The notes below the pieces were generated by a model. It had not been told where the DNA came from. It saw only the letters and a list, made by a program, of their open reading frames with translations, and made no database searches. Positions 17,905-25,809 of a stretch of 64,000 nt of DNA are shown here, piece after piece. Position 1 is the first letter of the stretch. Every line of letters begins with the position of its first letter. The position numbers were made by a program, and so were the translations under genes. The stretch comes from Nemorincola caseinilytica (GTDB lineage: Bacteria; Bacteroidota; Bacteroidia; Chitinophagales; Chitinophagaceae): assembly GCF_039540515.1 (NCBI RefSeq), contig NZ_BAABFA010000019.1, forward strand, positions 186,001-250,000, read 5' to 3'.

Positions 17905-19089
17905 TTACTGCTTCACTATCCTTTTTACAAAGCCGGTGCCATTGGCCTCATCGGCCACCTGCACAAAGTATACACCATAGGGCAGTGTGCTCATATCTAC
18001 GGTAGTGGTAGCAGTTATCTTCTTGCTGCTGGTGATGGTGCCTTTTACATCGAACACGGTAACAGTATATGGCTTGTTCTCCTGCAGCTCTATGGTGAGG
18101 TCGGTGACCACAGGCACAGGATACAGCTTTATGCCCGCCTCTATGGCCGCTATCTCTTTTACCTTAGTAGGAGTATACGGCGTAGCAGTACCGGGTACGG
18201 TGGTATGTCCCCCCGTAGGCCCTGTGTTGGTATTGCTGAACGCCCCGTAGAAAGTAGGGCCTATGAAGTAGGGATATGCGGGCTTTAGTGCGGCATCTAC
18301 GGTAGTGAAGTAGGCATAGGTACCCGCAGGGTACTCCGGGGTCTTGCAGAAACGGCCATTGTGCGCGTCCAGGTCGCCGGCGCTTGCAGTGTACTGCCAG
18401 TCCTCTATAAAACAACCTATGGGGTAGCTGGCATCTACAGCGGGGCCGCTGGTGCGCGTAGTATAGGTCTTGGTAACGTAGCCGGACCGTATGCGGGTGA
18501 TACCGCCCGTACCATCGGCATTGGCATAACCATAAGGGCCGTATACAGGGTAGCCATCCCATGCATAGGCCACTATAGGCGAGTGCTGGGTGGCATCCCA
18601 GCCGTGCAGCTTCAGGTTGTCGAAGTGGTGATGGTACATATTGGTAGGTGTGCTATGGCCATTGCTGGCGTCCATATCCATACCCTCGAAGTAGTAGGCC
18701 AGGCGGTTCCACACACCTGCATTCATATAAGACTGCGCATCGCCGGGGTGGAAGAACACCGAGCCATCCAGCATCAGGCCTATCTGGCCGCCCATTACAC
18801 CCATGGGTGTGGTGGCCGGTGTGGGTACGCGCGGTATGGTCCAGGTGGCATCCAGGTCGGTAGCATCATTGTGCGTCACGCCATGCATATAGTAGTTGGG
18901 TACGCCGCTCGTCTTTACATATACGGTAGCTGTGGTGTAATACACTGCCTCTACATCGGTAAGTATGCCCGAGTAGGTATGGCCCGTGGTATTGAACCAC
19001 CAGTTGATGATCATAGGATCGGTGACCTGGGCGGTAAGCATACGCGAGCTCAGCAGCATGATGGCGAGCAATAGTGTCTTTCTGTTCAT
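17905..19089 (-). CDS. YHYH-domain secreted protein with T9SS sorting domain (paralogue 2)
   Basis: Starts at the ATG at 19089, which begins the signal peptide (ends L-T-A-Q); the frame is open 29 codons further but without signal-like sequence. It shares with its neighbour the pattern AWDGYPVYGPYGY, LDAHNGRFCKTPEYPAGTYA and a C-terminal T9SS domain (KLYPVPVVTDLTIEL, LPYGVYFVQV). The signature is NMYHHHFDN, i.e. Y-H-H-H, with extra His residues in the neighbourhood. The pair arose by duplication and has diverged widely outside the core. Together with the adjacent cytochrome-c peroxidase it forms a three-gene minus-strand run. Confidence 0.87.
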   Translation of the reverse strand: MNRKTLLLAIMLLSSRMLTAQVTDPMIINWWFNTTGHTYSGILTDVEAVYYTTATVYVKTSGVPNYYMHGVTHNDATDLDATWTIPRVPTPATTPMGVMGGQIGLMLDGSVFFHPGDAQSYMNAGVWNRLAYYFEGMDMDASNGHSTPTNMYHHHFDNLKLHGWDATQHSPIVAYAWDGYPVYGPYGYANADGTGGITRIRSGYVTKTYTTRTSGPAVDASYPIGCFIEDWQYTASAGDLDAHNGRFCKTPEYPAGTYAYFTTVDAALKPAYPYFIGPTFYGAFSNTNTGPTGGHTTVPGTATPYTPTKVKEIAAIEAGIKLYPVPVVTDLTIELQENKPYTVTVFDVKGTITSSKKITATTTVDMSTLPYGVYFVQVADEANGTGFVKRIVKQ

Positions 19090-19182
19090 ATTGTCAGATC
19101 TTAGGGGGGAAGAGATGTTACAGTTGCCTGTAATGGTATAAGACGACATAATGCAAAGATCCCTTCGCTGCACCAAAGAAAT

Positions 19183-20196
19183 TTATTTGCCGGGGATACC
19201 ATGCCGGGGATCGGACAGGAATGCGTGATCCGATAAGGTATAGAGAAATGCCACCAGGTCGGCCTTCTGAACGGCTGTAAGGTAAATGCCCTTTTGCAGC
19301 CTGGGGTTCAGCGTAGGGCTTTGCTGTATACCCATTATATAATTGTTGAGCACCTGCCCCAGCGTCTTGAAACGGCCATCGTGCATATAGGGTGGCGACT
19401 GTGCTATATTGCGCAGTGTAGGCACCTTGAACTTCAGCGAATCGCTGCCGAGGTGGGTTATCTTCATCCTGCCTATATCGTGCAGGCTATCGTCTACGGC
19501 CAGGCCATTGTTCTCAAAGCCATTGCTGGTGAAGAGCGGTTCGGTGTGGCAGGCCGAACAATGCCTTGTGAACAGCGCATAACCTCTTGCCTCGCTCTCG
19601 GTGAATTCCGCCTCTCCCCTCTTTACACTATCGTACCGGGCATTGGCGCTCACCAGCGTGAGCATGAATTGCGACAGCGCTCTTAGCACATTCTTGTCCG
19701 TTATACCCCTGCGCCCGAAAGCATCGCGGAACAGCCGCCTGTAGGCATCATTTGCCTGTAGCTTCTGCACTATATGGGGCATGCTTTCGTCCATCTCCAG
19801 CGGGTTACTTATAGGTGTGGCGGCCTGTTCATCGAGGTGTGTTATCGAGCCATCCCACATGAGCGTGGTGCTCCAGGCCAGGTTCACCAGCACAGGCGAA
19901 TTGCGGGTACCTATGCGGCCGTCTATACCATGGCTCAGGCTGTGGTCTACATGGGTAAAGGCATTGTAGGGCGAATGGCAACTGGCGCAGGATATAGTAC
20001 TATCGCGCGAAAGGATGGGATCGTAGAAGAGCAGCCGGCCGAGCTGTATCTTCTTTTCGCTAAGGGGCGCATCGCCAAGGTCGTAAGCAGGTGCGGGCCA
20101 GCGCTGCGGTATGCCTGGCTGTACCTTTTCCTTTTTCCTGAACCCCGCAAGGGCAACCAATAGTACCAATAGACCTGTTACGACCGCTTTTCTCAT
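19183..20196 (-). CDS. Di-haem cytochrome-c peroxidase family protein
   Basis: Start at 20196 gives a hydrophobic N-terminal leader; the open frame upstream crosses a terminator and cannot be coding. Two haem c sites are visible: CASCH at residues 70-74 and CSACH at 213-217. Flanking motifs are typical: GRLLFYDPILSRD before the first site, GTRNSPVLVNLAW after it, and FKVPTLRNIAQSPPYMHDG with the distal Met region. The protein (337 residues) should reduce H2O2 in the periplasm with electrons from a small cytochrome, or act as a MauG-like oxidase on a protein substrate. The two YHYH genes downstream are candidate partners. Confidence 0.9.
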   Translation of the reverse strand: MRKAVVTGLLVLLVALAGFRKKEKVQPGIPQRWPAPAYDLGDAPLSEKKIQLGRLLFYDPILSRDSTISCASCHSPYNAFTHVDHSLSHGIDGRIGTRNSPVLVNLAWSTTLMWDGSITHLDEQAATPISNPLEMDESMPHIVQKLQANDAYRRLFRDAFGRRGITDKNVLRALSQFMLTLVSANARYDSVKRGEAEFTESEARGYALFTRHCSACHTEPLFTSNGFENNGLAVDDSLHDIGRMKITHLGSDSLKFKVPTLRNIAQSPPYMHDGRFKTLGQVLNNYIMGIQQSPTLNPRLQKGIYLTAVQKADLVAFLYTLSDHAFLSDPRHGIPGK

Positions 20197-20263
20197 TCCT
20201 GCCCCAAATATGGTGTATTTATTTGGACGACGAACTTTACCGGAACCTCCGCTGGCATCTAAC

Positions 20264-20292
20264 AAAAAAGCGCACCCCGGGTGCGCTTTTTT
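20264..20292. terminator. Terminator after the BT_3928-family gene
   Basis: Perfect symmetrical hairpin: 14 bases on each side (20264-20277 with 20279-20292), with A-run and T-run flanks, so it works in either direction. It lies just downstream of the minus-strand gene ending at 20316. Confidence 0.9.
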
Positions 20293-20315
20293 GTCATTCA
20301 TATTTTTCACCGGCA

Positions 20316-21425
20316 CTACTGTGCCACATCCTTCGGATAGTCGAGATAGCCCCATTTGTTCATTACTACACCGTCTTTCAGCAGCATCAGGCCGGGGTTG
20401 GTACGCATGGCGGTCTTGCTGGCAGTGCCGTCCAGTATCATGAAGGGTATATCTGTCATGCCCCATGCTTCCTGGTAGGTCTGGCATATGTCGCGGCCTG
20501 CCGAGCATGCCACATAGAACGGTATGTTCATTGCCTTTGCCTTTATTGCGAGGGCCTTCAGGTCATCGAGCTTTTTGATGTTGGCCTTCTCCGGCTCGCG
20601 CAGGAACCATATGTATACATACCCCTTAGCACCCAGTATGGCCTGTGCCTGGTCCACATCGTTCGAGTCGTTCAGCGAAAAGTCATGTATCTCGGGCAGG
20701 CCTGTAGCCGGTGTCACCTCTACCGTATTGCTCGATACGAACTTCCAGCTAGGGTCTTTCCACGGGTAGTTCTCTGTAGTGAACTCCTGTTTCACACCGT
20801 TCTTCTCGTATACGAACTTCGTAGCAAATGTAGCTTCCTTATAGTCGGGGCCGGGCTTCATCTTCTCCAGTACATTATTACCTACTTTGTAGGGCAGGCA
20901 ATCTTTCACAGGCAGGTGGCTCAGTGTCCACCACTGGAAACCGAACGCGAACACAGCGCCCACACCCACTATGGCAGCATTGTAAGCAGACCTATCGAAT
21001 ATGGGGAACACACGGTAACGGAATATCCACAGGAAGAGGACTATGGCCGTAAGCGCTACGTCTTTGTAGAAGGTGGCGGTATTAGAGATCTTTATGCAAT
21101 CGCCAAAGCAGCCGCACTCCTTTATCTTGCCCGATGTGAGCGCATACCAGGTAAGGAAGGTGAAGAAAATATTAAGCAAGAGTAATAGCGTGACATAAAG
21201 CCGGAAAGCATTGCCCACTATCATAGCCACACCCGAGATGATCTCGAACGCTATCATCAGGACCGAGAATGTGAGGGTATACTTGAGCATGAAGCCCATG
21301 TTCCATACCTCGAAGAACTCATTCATCTTGTAGGTAAGGCCAAGAGGGTCGTTGGCTTTCACAACACCGGAAAAGATGAACAAAAGGCCTACCGCGACCC
21401 TTAGAATGGTAATGATAACTTTCAT
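20316..21425 (-). CDS. BT_3928 family protein (DoxX-like membrane domain plus thioredoxin-like domain)
   Basis: N-terminal DoxX/MauE-like region with four or five membrane helices (residues 1-165), including SGVVKANDPLGL, FEIISGVAMI and SGKIKECGCFGDCIK, a Cys motif typical of this family. Residues ~240-369 resemble a thioredoxin-like domain without a CxxC: VYIWFLREPEKANI, IPFYVACSAG. The protein is a membrane-bound redox- or quinone-related component. The family commonly neighbours dihydropteroate synthase in Bacteroidetes, as it does here (folP divergent, 180 bases apart). Function not established. Confidence 0.85.
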   Translation of the reverse strand: MKVIITILRVAVGLLFIFSGVVKANDPLGLTYKMNEFFEVWNMGFMLKYTLTFSVLMIAFEIISGVAMIVGNAFRLYVTLLLLLNIFFTFLTWYALTSGKIKECGCFGDCIKISNTATFYKDVALTAIVLFLWIFRYRVFPIFDRSAYNAAIVGVGAVFAFGFQWWTLSHLPVKDCLPYKVGNNVLEKMKPGPDYKEATFATKFVYEKNGVKQEFTTENYPWKDPSWKFVSSNTVEVTPATGLPEIHDFSLNDSNDVDQAQAILGAKGYVYIWFLREPEKANIKKLDDLKALAIKAKAMNIPFYVACSAGRDICQTYQEAWGMTDIPFMILDGTASKTAMRTNPGLMLLKDGVVMNKWGYLDYPKDVAQ

Positions 21426-21605
21426 TGCAGTGGAAAGATTTAAATAATGCGTGAAATTAAGTCATTTATCTTTAAGCTACCGACAGCCGGCAATTAATAA
21501 ATGATAAGAATGCGCACAAGGTTGCATGTGCTTACATTTACAGGGCCATTTAACACATTGTATATTATCAGGCTTATTCATATAACTATCAAGTTCACAT
21601 AATAT

Positions 21606-22430
21606 TTGAAAACGATAAAGAGTAAAGGCCGGGAACTGCCCCTAACTGCCCCTATGGTAATGGGCATACTGAATGCCACGCCCGATAGTTTCTATAACAA
21701 GGGGCGCGACAGCCGAGTGAGCGATATGCTGCGCAATGCAGAGGCCATGCTGCAGCAGGGCGCTACTATACTGGATGTGGGCGGAGCCAGTACACGGCCC
21801 GGCCAGCCGCTGATAGAGCCAAGCGAGGAACTGCGAAGGGTGATACCCGCCATAACGGCCATACGCGAACGGTTCCCGGATGTGTGGCTGTCGGTAGATA
21901 CCTATAATGCGGCCACAGCCCGCGCAGCGGTACAGGCAGGAGCCGATATAGTGAACGATATAAGCGCAGGAGCCTTTGATGCCGATATGCTGGCCACGGT
22001 GGCCGCTATACATGTGCCCTATATAGCCATGCACATACAGGGCACACCTGCTACCATGCAGCAAGACCCGCGATATAACGATGTGGTGGCAGAGGTACAC
22101 AGCTACCTGCGGTACAAGGTAGATGAATGCATGGCTGCAGGTATAGCGGATGTGATAGTAGACCCGGGCTTTGGCTTCGGGAAAACGGTGGAACATAATT
22201 TTGCGCTGCTGCGCGAACTGGGCACTCTGCGCGAATTGAACAAGCCCATACTGGCGGGCCTTTCCCGCAAGTCTATGATATGCAAGCCCCTGCGGGTGAA
22301 CCCCGAACATGCCCTCAATGGCACCACTGCACTGAATATGGTAGCCCTGCTGAATGGCGCCGATATACTAAGGGTACATGATGTAAAGGAAGCGATGGAG
22401 GTGATAAGGCTGTATGGTCATTTGAAATAA
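21606..22430 (+). CDS. folP: Dihydropteroate synthase
   Basis: Joins dihydropterin pyrophosphate to p-aminobenzoate in folate synthesis. All key motifs are present: MGILNATPDSF (~19), DVGGASTRPG (~57), GADIVNDISAGAF (~117), DPGFGFGKTVEHN (~185), LAGLSRKSM (~219) and VHDV near the end. At 274 residues it has normal length. The start is TTG at 21606: an in-frame stop lies two codons upstream, and the next ATG would cut off the conserved first strand (KSKGRELPL). Every one of the 18 Ile codons is ATA. It is divergent from the BT_3928-family gene and convergent with the nucleotidyltransferase gene. Confidence 0.97.
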   Translation: MKTIKSKGRELPLTAPMVMGILNATPDSFYNKGRDSRVSDMLRNAEAMLQQGATILDVGGASTRPGQPLIEPSEELRRVIPAITAIRERFPDVWLSVDTYNAATARAAVQAGADIVNDISAGAFDADMLATVAAIHVPYIAMHIQGTPATMQQDPRYNDVVAEVHSYLRYKVDECMAAGIADVIVDPGFGFGKTVEHNFALLRELGTLRELNKPILAGLSRKSMICKPLRVNPEHALNGTTALNMVALLNGADILRVHDVKEAMEVIRLYGHLK

Positions 22431-22440
22431 GGAAGGGTTA

Positions 22441-22914
22441 TTATTTACCGCGCTTCTTTTTGCCTGCGGCCGCGCCTTTTATCTCTTTTATATCGGCAAG
22501 GTCTTTTTTCCTGCCGGTAGCCTCTTTGTTCTTTATGAAGTCGCGCAGGCTAATGTAATAGATCTTTATGTGATCCATTTCCACTACTTCTGCTCTTTCA
22601 TATGCTTCGGCAAATGCTACGCCGTCTATACTATTCAGTATATCTATTCTCAATGGTGGCATACCTATCTGCGAGATATACCCTTCTTTAAGAAAATCTT
22701 CCTTCACAAAACCCAGTGCCGTCATACCGAAATCTCTGATGACGCGTAAAAGTTTGGCAGCATTCTTCTCCGATATCTCTATCCATATATCTATGTCACC
22801 GGTATAGCGAGGCTTTCCATGAAATGCAAGCGCATAACCGCCTACCACCATATACCGTACTTTATGACGGTTGAGAAGTTCTATAAAGTCGGCAAGGTCT
22901 TGGGCCAGTATCAT
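22441..22914 (-). CDS. Nucleotidyltransferase (DUF6036/MNT-like), second gene of a pair
   Basis: The 157-residue product has the polymerase-beta-type core: MVVGGYALAFHGKPRYTGDIDIWIE at residues ~22-46, with the GG helix-turn and D-I-D metal-binding pair. A further acidic residue lies in a later strand (RIDILNS). This fits the DUF6036 / AbiEii-like or MNT group of minimal nucleotidyltransferases, some of which modify a toxin or act as toxins by adding nucleotides. The C-terminus is Lys-rich (GAAAGKKKRGK). It overlaps the upstream gene by four bases (ATGA), so both are translated from one mRNA. Confidence 0.83.
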   Translation of the reverse strand: MILAQDLADFIELLNRHKVRYMVVGGYALAFHGKPRYTGDIDIWIEISEKNAAKLLRVIRDFGMTALGFVKEDFLKEGYISQIGMPPLRIDILNSIDGVAFAEAYERAEVVEMDHIKIYYISLRDFIKNKEATGRKKDLADIKEIKGAAAGKKKRGK

Positions 22915-23327
22915 TGATGGAGCTTACGCTTATTTATGATGGTCTTATCGATACCGGCACTCCCTGCTTTGCCCCCAAATACCAGCAGGGTAACGGCCGC
23001 GATACGCTCGCTGGCAGGGCGGCTTTGCCAGTACGATATATCTTCTTTCTCTTCGGCTACCTCTTTCATTGGTCCTTTCCGCACTACTAACTCCATGCTG
23101 CGCCGTTTTGGTATAGGCAGTGGGCCTATCACATTTTTGCGCTCTACGGTCACATCCTCGTTCTCGAAAGCAGTTCTCTTTTTGCCCAGGTAATTATTAA
23201 GGGTATTGTAGCTATATGCGGGGTAATGGGCACAAAAGTTCCTGAGGTTGGAGAACACCTCCATTTTATTTTCTATCCTTTTCTTCCAGTATACCAGTAT
23301 TATGCGCCTGTCGCGTACTGCCTCCAT
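22911..23327 (-). CDS. Conserved partner protein of the nucleotidyltransferase
   Basis: Start uncertain: ATG at 23327 keeps the strand IILVYWKKRIEN, ATG at 23264 starts directly at EVFSNLRNFC; the longest frame (23342) begins within the T-run of a terminator. The N-terminal part (VFSNLRNFCAHYPAYSYNTL, then NNYLGKK) resembles a short conserved Bacteroidetes domain. The C-terminal part contains SYWQSRPASERIAAVTLL, a pattern (YWxSRxxxERxxA) that in this phylum recurs just before DUF6036-type nucleotidyltransferases. The ATGA overlap with the next gene supports a functional pair, perhaps toxin-antitoxin-like. No biochemical role is known to me. Confidence 0.65.
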   Translation of the reverse strand: MEAVRDRRIILVYWKKRIENKMEVFSNLRNFCAHYPAYSYNTLNNYLGKKRTAFENEDVTVERKNVIGPLPIPKRRSMELVVRKGPMKEVAEEKEDISYWQSRPASERIAAVTLLVFGGKAGSAGIDKTIINKRKLHQ

Positions 23328-23340
23328 GCTATAAAGATAC

Positions 23341-23376
23341 ACAAAAAAAGACCAATATAGCTGCTATATTGGTCTT
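23341..23376 (-). terminator. Rho-independent terminator of pepT
   Basis: On the minus strand, a 14-bp stem (23363-23376 with 23348-23361) is followed by seven T residues, 25 bases after the pepT stop codon. It insulates pepT from the nucleotidyltransferase pair that begins directly beyond it. Confidence 0.92.
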
Positions 23377-23400
23377 CTCCGGAACTCTTCTTTATGATTC

Positions 23401-24651
23401 TTACGCCTTTTCTTCCCATATCCGGGCCAGGTGTACCAGTATCTCTACGGCCTTCTCCATATCCTGCACGCTCACATATTCCTGCTTGGAGTGTATGCCC
23501 ATCTCCCCGGTGAATATATTGGGACAAGGCAAACCCATGAAGGACAGGCGCGACCCATCGGTACCACCACGAATGCTCATGCGCTGCGGGCTGATGCCTG
23601 CACGCTCGTATGCCGCGGCCGCGTGGTCCATTACCTGCGGGCAGGTATCCAGCACTTCTTTCATATTGCGGTACTGCTCCTTCACCACGAACGTCATAGA
23701 CGAACCGGGGAACATGCCCACAGCGTTCTCAGCTATGCCTTTCAGTCTTGCCTCGTGCTCGGCGAGTTTCGCAGTATCGAAGTCGCGCACTATGAACTGT
23801 ACAGTGGCCTGCTCCAGCCCGCCCTGTATGGCCACAGGGTGTACAAATCCCTGCATACCCTCTGTCACCTCGGGGCACCATTCGTCCTTGGGCAGCATAT
23901 CTACGAATGCGCCTGCCACTTTTATGGCATGCACCATCTTGCCCTTGGCATAGCCCGGGTGGGCGCTTATACCATTGAAGGTGACCGTGGCGGCATCGGC
24001 AGAGAAGGTCTCGCCCTCCAGGTGGCCGCGCTCACCGCCATCAAGGGTATAGCCATAGTGGGCGTCCAGTTTCTTCATATCTACTGCGGCCACACCACGG
24101 CCTATCTCCTCATCGGGGGTAAAGAGTATGCGTATCTTGCCATGCTTTATCTCTTTATGCGCCACCAGGTGGGCCGCCAGGTCCATTATTATGGCCACTC
24201 CGGCCTTGTCATCGGCCCCCAGCAGGGTCTTGCCCGATGCCGTGATGATGTCATCGCCTATGCGCTCCTTTAGATAAGGGTGCTCGGTAGTAGTGATGAC
24301 GACCGATGTATCATCGGGCAATATTATATCGCTGCCATCGTATGCCCTGTGCAATATGGGCTTTACGCCTGCGCCACTGCAATCGGGCGCGGTATCTACA
24401 TGCGAGCAGAAGCACAGTACAGGCACATCTTTATCGGTAGTGGCGGGAATGGTGGCATATACATACCCATGCTCGTCCAGTTCGGCATCGGTAATGCCCA
24501 GTTGCTGCAGCTCCTGTACCAGTATGCGGCTCAGGTCTTTCTGCTTCTCTGTAGAGGGCTGCGAGGGCGATGTGGGATCGCTTTGTGTATCTATCTGTAC
24601 ATAACGCATGAAGCGCTCTGCTGCGGTATGGCTGTGGCCGGGTATCGACAT
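23401..24651 (-). CDS. pepT: Peptidase T (tripeptide aminopeptidase)
   Basis: A 416-residue M20B metallopeptidase. Zinc ligands and catalytic residues are visible: FCSHVDTAPD (~80), LLGADDKAG (~143), TPDEEIGRG (~178), YTLDGG (~200) and a late His in GEMGIHSKQEYV. It removes the N-terminal residue from tripeptides in the cytosol. Length and motif spacing are those of the PepT family. It has its own terminator and is divergent from marC. Confidence 0.96.
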   Translation of the reverse strand: MSIPGHSHTAAERFMRYVQIDTQSDPTSPSQPSTEKQKDLSRILVQELQQLGITDAELDEHGYVYATIPATTDKDVPVLCFCSHVDTAPDCSGAGVKPILHRAYDGSDIILPDDTSVVITTTEHPYLKERIGDDIITASGKTLLGADDKAGVAIIMDLAAHLVAHKEIKHGKIRILFTPDEEIGRGVAAVDMKKLDAHYGYTLDGGERGHLEGETFSADAATVTFNGISAHPGYAKGKMVHAIKVAGAFVDMLPKDEWCPEVTEGMQGFVHPVAIQGGLEQATVQFIVRDFDTAKLAEHEARLKGIAENAVGMFPGSSMTFVVKEQYRNMKEVLDTCPQVMDHAAAAYERAGISPQRMSIRGGTDGSRLSFMGLPCPNIFTGEMGIHSKQEYVSVQDMEKAVEILVHLARIWEEKA

Positions 24652-24725
24652 TGTTGTAATTTTGTAGCGGTAAAAGTAAGCAAGGATCTGAAAAATAGGC
24701 CGCAGCTTATTATCTTGTATCTCTT

Positions 24726-25331
24726 ATGGCAGCTATAGGGTTCTCAAAGACAGACATATCGCAGATAGTGACGGTGACATTCACACTGTTCGCCGTTATA
24801 GATATTCTCGGCTCCATACCGGTCATCATCAGCATCAAGAAGAAGATAGGCGATATAAACGCCATGCTGGCCACACTGGTATCGGGCGGGCTCATGCTGC
24901 TGTTCTTCCTCATAGGCGAGCAGATGCTGCAGTTCATGGGGCTGGATATAAAATCGTTCGCCATAGCGGGTTCCATAGTCATCTTCATACTGGGGCTGGA
25001 AATGGTGCTGGGGCTGGAGTTCTTCAAGCCCGAGAAGGAGGGAAGCGCCAAAAGCAGTACCCTGGTACCTGTGGCCTTCCCGCTCATAGCGGGTTCGGGC
25101 ACGCTCACCACCGTTATGTCGCTGAAGGCGGCCTATGAATACTACAACATACTGATAGCCATATTCATAAACCTGCTGATCATATACATCACCCTGCGGT
25201 CGGTGAACCTGCTGGAGCGCCTGCTGGGCCCCTCGGGCATATTGGTGGTGCGCAAATTCTTCGGTGTCATACTGCTGGCCATTGCCGTGAAGATATTCAT
25301 GAACAATACCGGGCTGGTGACACATAAATGA
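24726..25331 (+). CDS. MarC family integral membrane protein
   Basis: The 201-residue protein has six predicted transmembrane helices and the family pattern: FTLFAVIDILGSIPV at residues ~19-33, GEQMLQFMGLDIKSFAIAGSIVIF, then PVAFPLIAGSGT and the final helix. MarC proteins are conserved inner-membrane proteins of unknown transport function; the old link to multiple antibiotic resistance has not held up. A stand-alone gene, divergent from pepT. Confidence 0.9.
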   Translation: MAAIGFSKTDISQIVTVTFTLFAVIDILGSIPVIISIKKKIGDINAMLATLVSGGLMLLFFLIGEQMLQFMGLDIKSFAIAGSIVIFILGLEMVLGLEFFKPEKEGSAKSSTLVPVAFPLIAGSGTLTTVMSLKAAYEYYNILIAIFINLLIIYITLRSVNLLERLLGPSGILVVRKFFGVILLAIAVKIFMNNTGLVTHK

Positions 25332-25392
25332 TCTGTTATCATACGAACAGCCCTACATTTTGAAAAAATGCGTTCTGTATGAGAAAATAGCT

Positions 25393-25400
25393 TACCTTTG
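25393..25400 (+). promoter_or_regulatory. -7 promoter element of rpmE2 (TACCTTTG)
   Basis: Perfect TAnnTTTG, leaving a leader of about 45 bases before the L31 start. The leader holds a short inverted repeat CATGG/CCATG (25416-25431) that could fold in the mRNA. Confidence 0.6.
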
Positions 25401-25448
25401 CGACCTTATTTCACGCATGGCCAAATCCATGTATTAAAACGTAACAAA

Positions 25449-25700
25449 ATGAAAAAAGGTCTTCATCCTGAAGCTTACCGTCTTGTAGTGTTCAAAGACA
25501 TGTCTAACGAGACGACATTCATCACCCGCTCTGCGGCTCCTTCTAAAGAGACCATAGTATGGGAAGATGGCAACGAATACCCTGTGATAAAGGTGGAAAT
25601 TTCCAACACTTCACACCCCTTCTATACAGGTAAGTCTATGTTCGTAGATACTGCCGGCCGTATCGAAAAGTTCAAGAAGCGTTACGAGAAGAAAGCCTGA
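25449..25700 (+). CDS. rpmE2: 50S ribosomal protein L31 type B
   Basis: The 83-residue product starts KKGLHPEAYRLVVFKD and has SHPFYTGKSMFVDTAGRIEKF, the signature of type B L31. The CxxC zinc motif of type A L31 is absent, so it is the zinc-independent form. I use the ATG at 25449; 17 codons upstream overlap the promoter. Ile codons here are mixed (two ATA, two ATC, one ATT), unlike neighbours. Confidence 0.97.
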   Translation: MKKGLHPEAYRLVVFKDMSNETTFITRSAAPSKETIVWEDGNEYPVIKVEISNTSHPFYTGKSMFVDTAGRIEKFKKRYEKKA

Positions 25701-25722
25701 TAAGCTGCTTCATACCATATAC

Positions 25723-25754
25723 AGAGGCTGTACCCATCGGTGCGGCCTCTTTTT
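25723..25754 (+). terminator. Terminator of rpmE2
   Basis: AGAGGC pairs with GCCTCT around a partly folded 16-base loop, followed by a five-T run, shortly after the rpmE2 stop codon. Confidence 0.82.
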
Positions 25755-25809
25755 ATTTCGGTATTCACGGCCCTATGGTTATTTTTGAGGCCGTCATATT
25801 CCTGTACTC

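Noticed and set aside
20197..20508. Upstream extension of the cytochrome-c peroxidase frame
   Set aside because: Runs through a perfect terminator hairpin.
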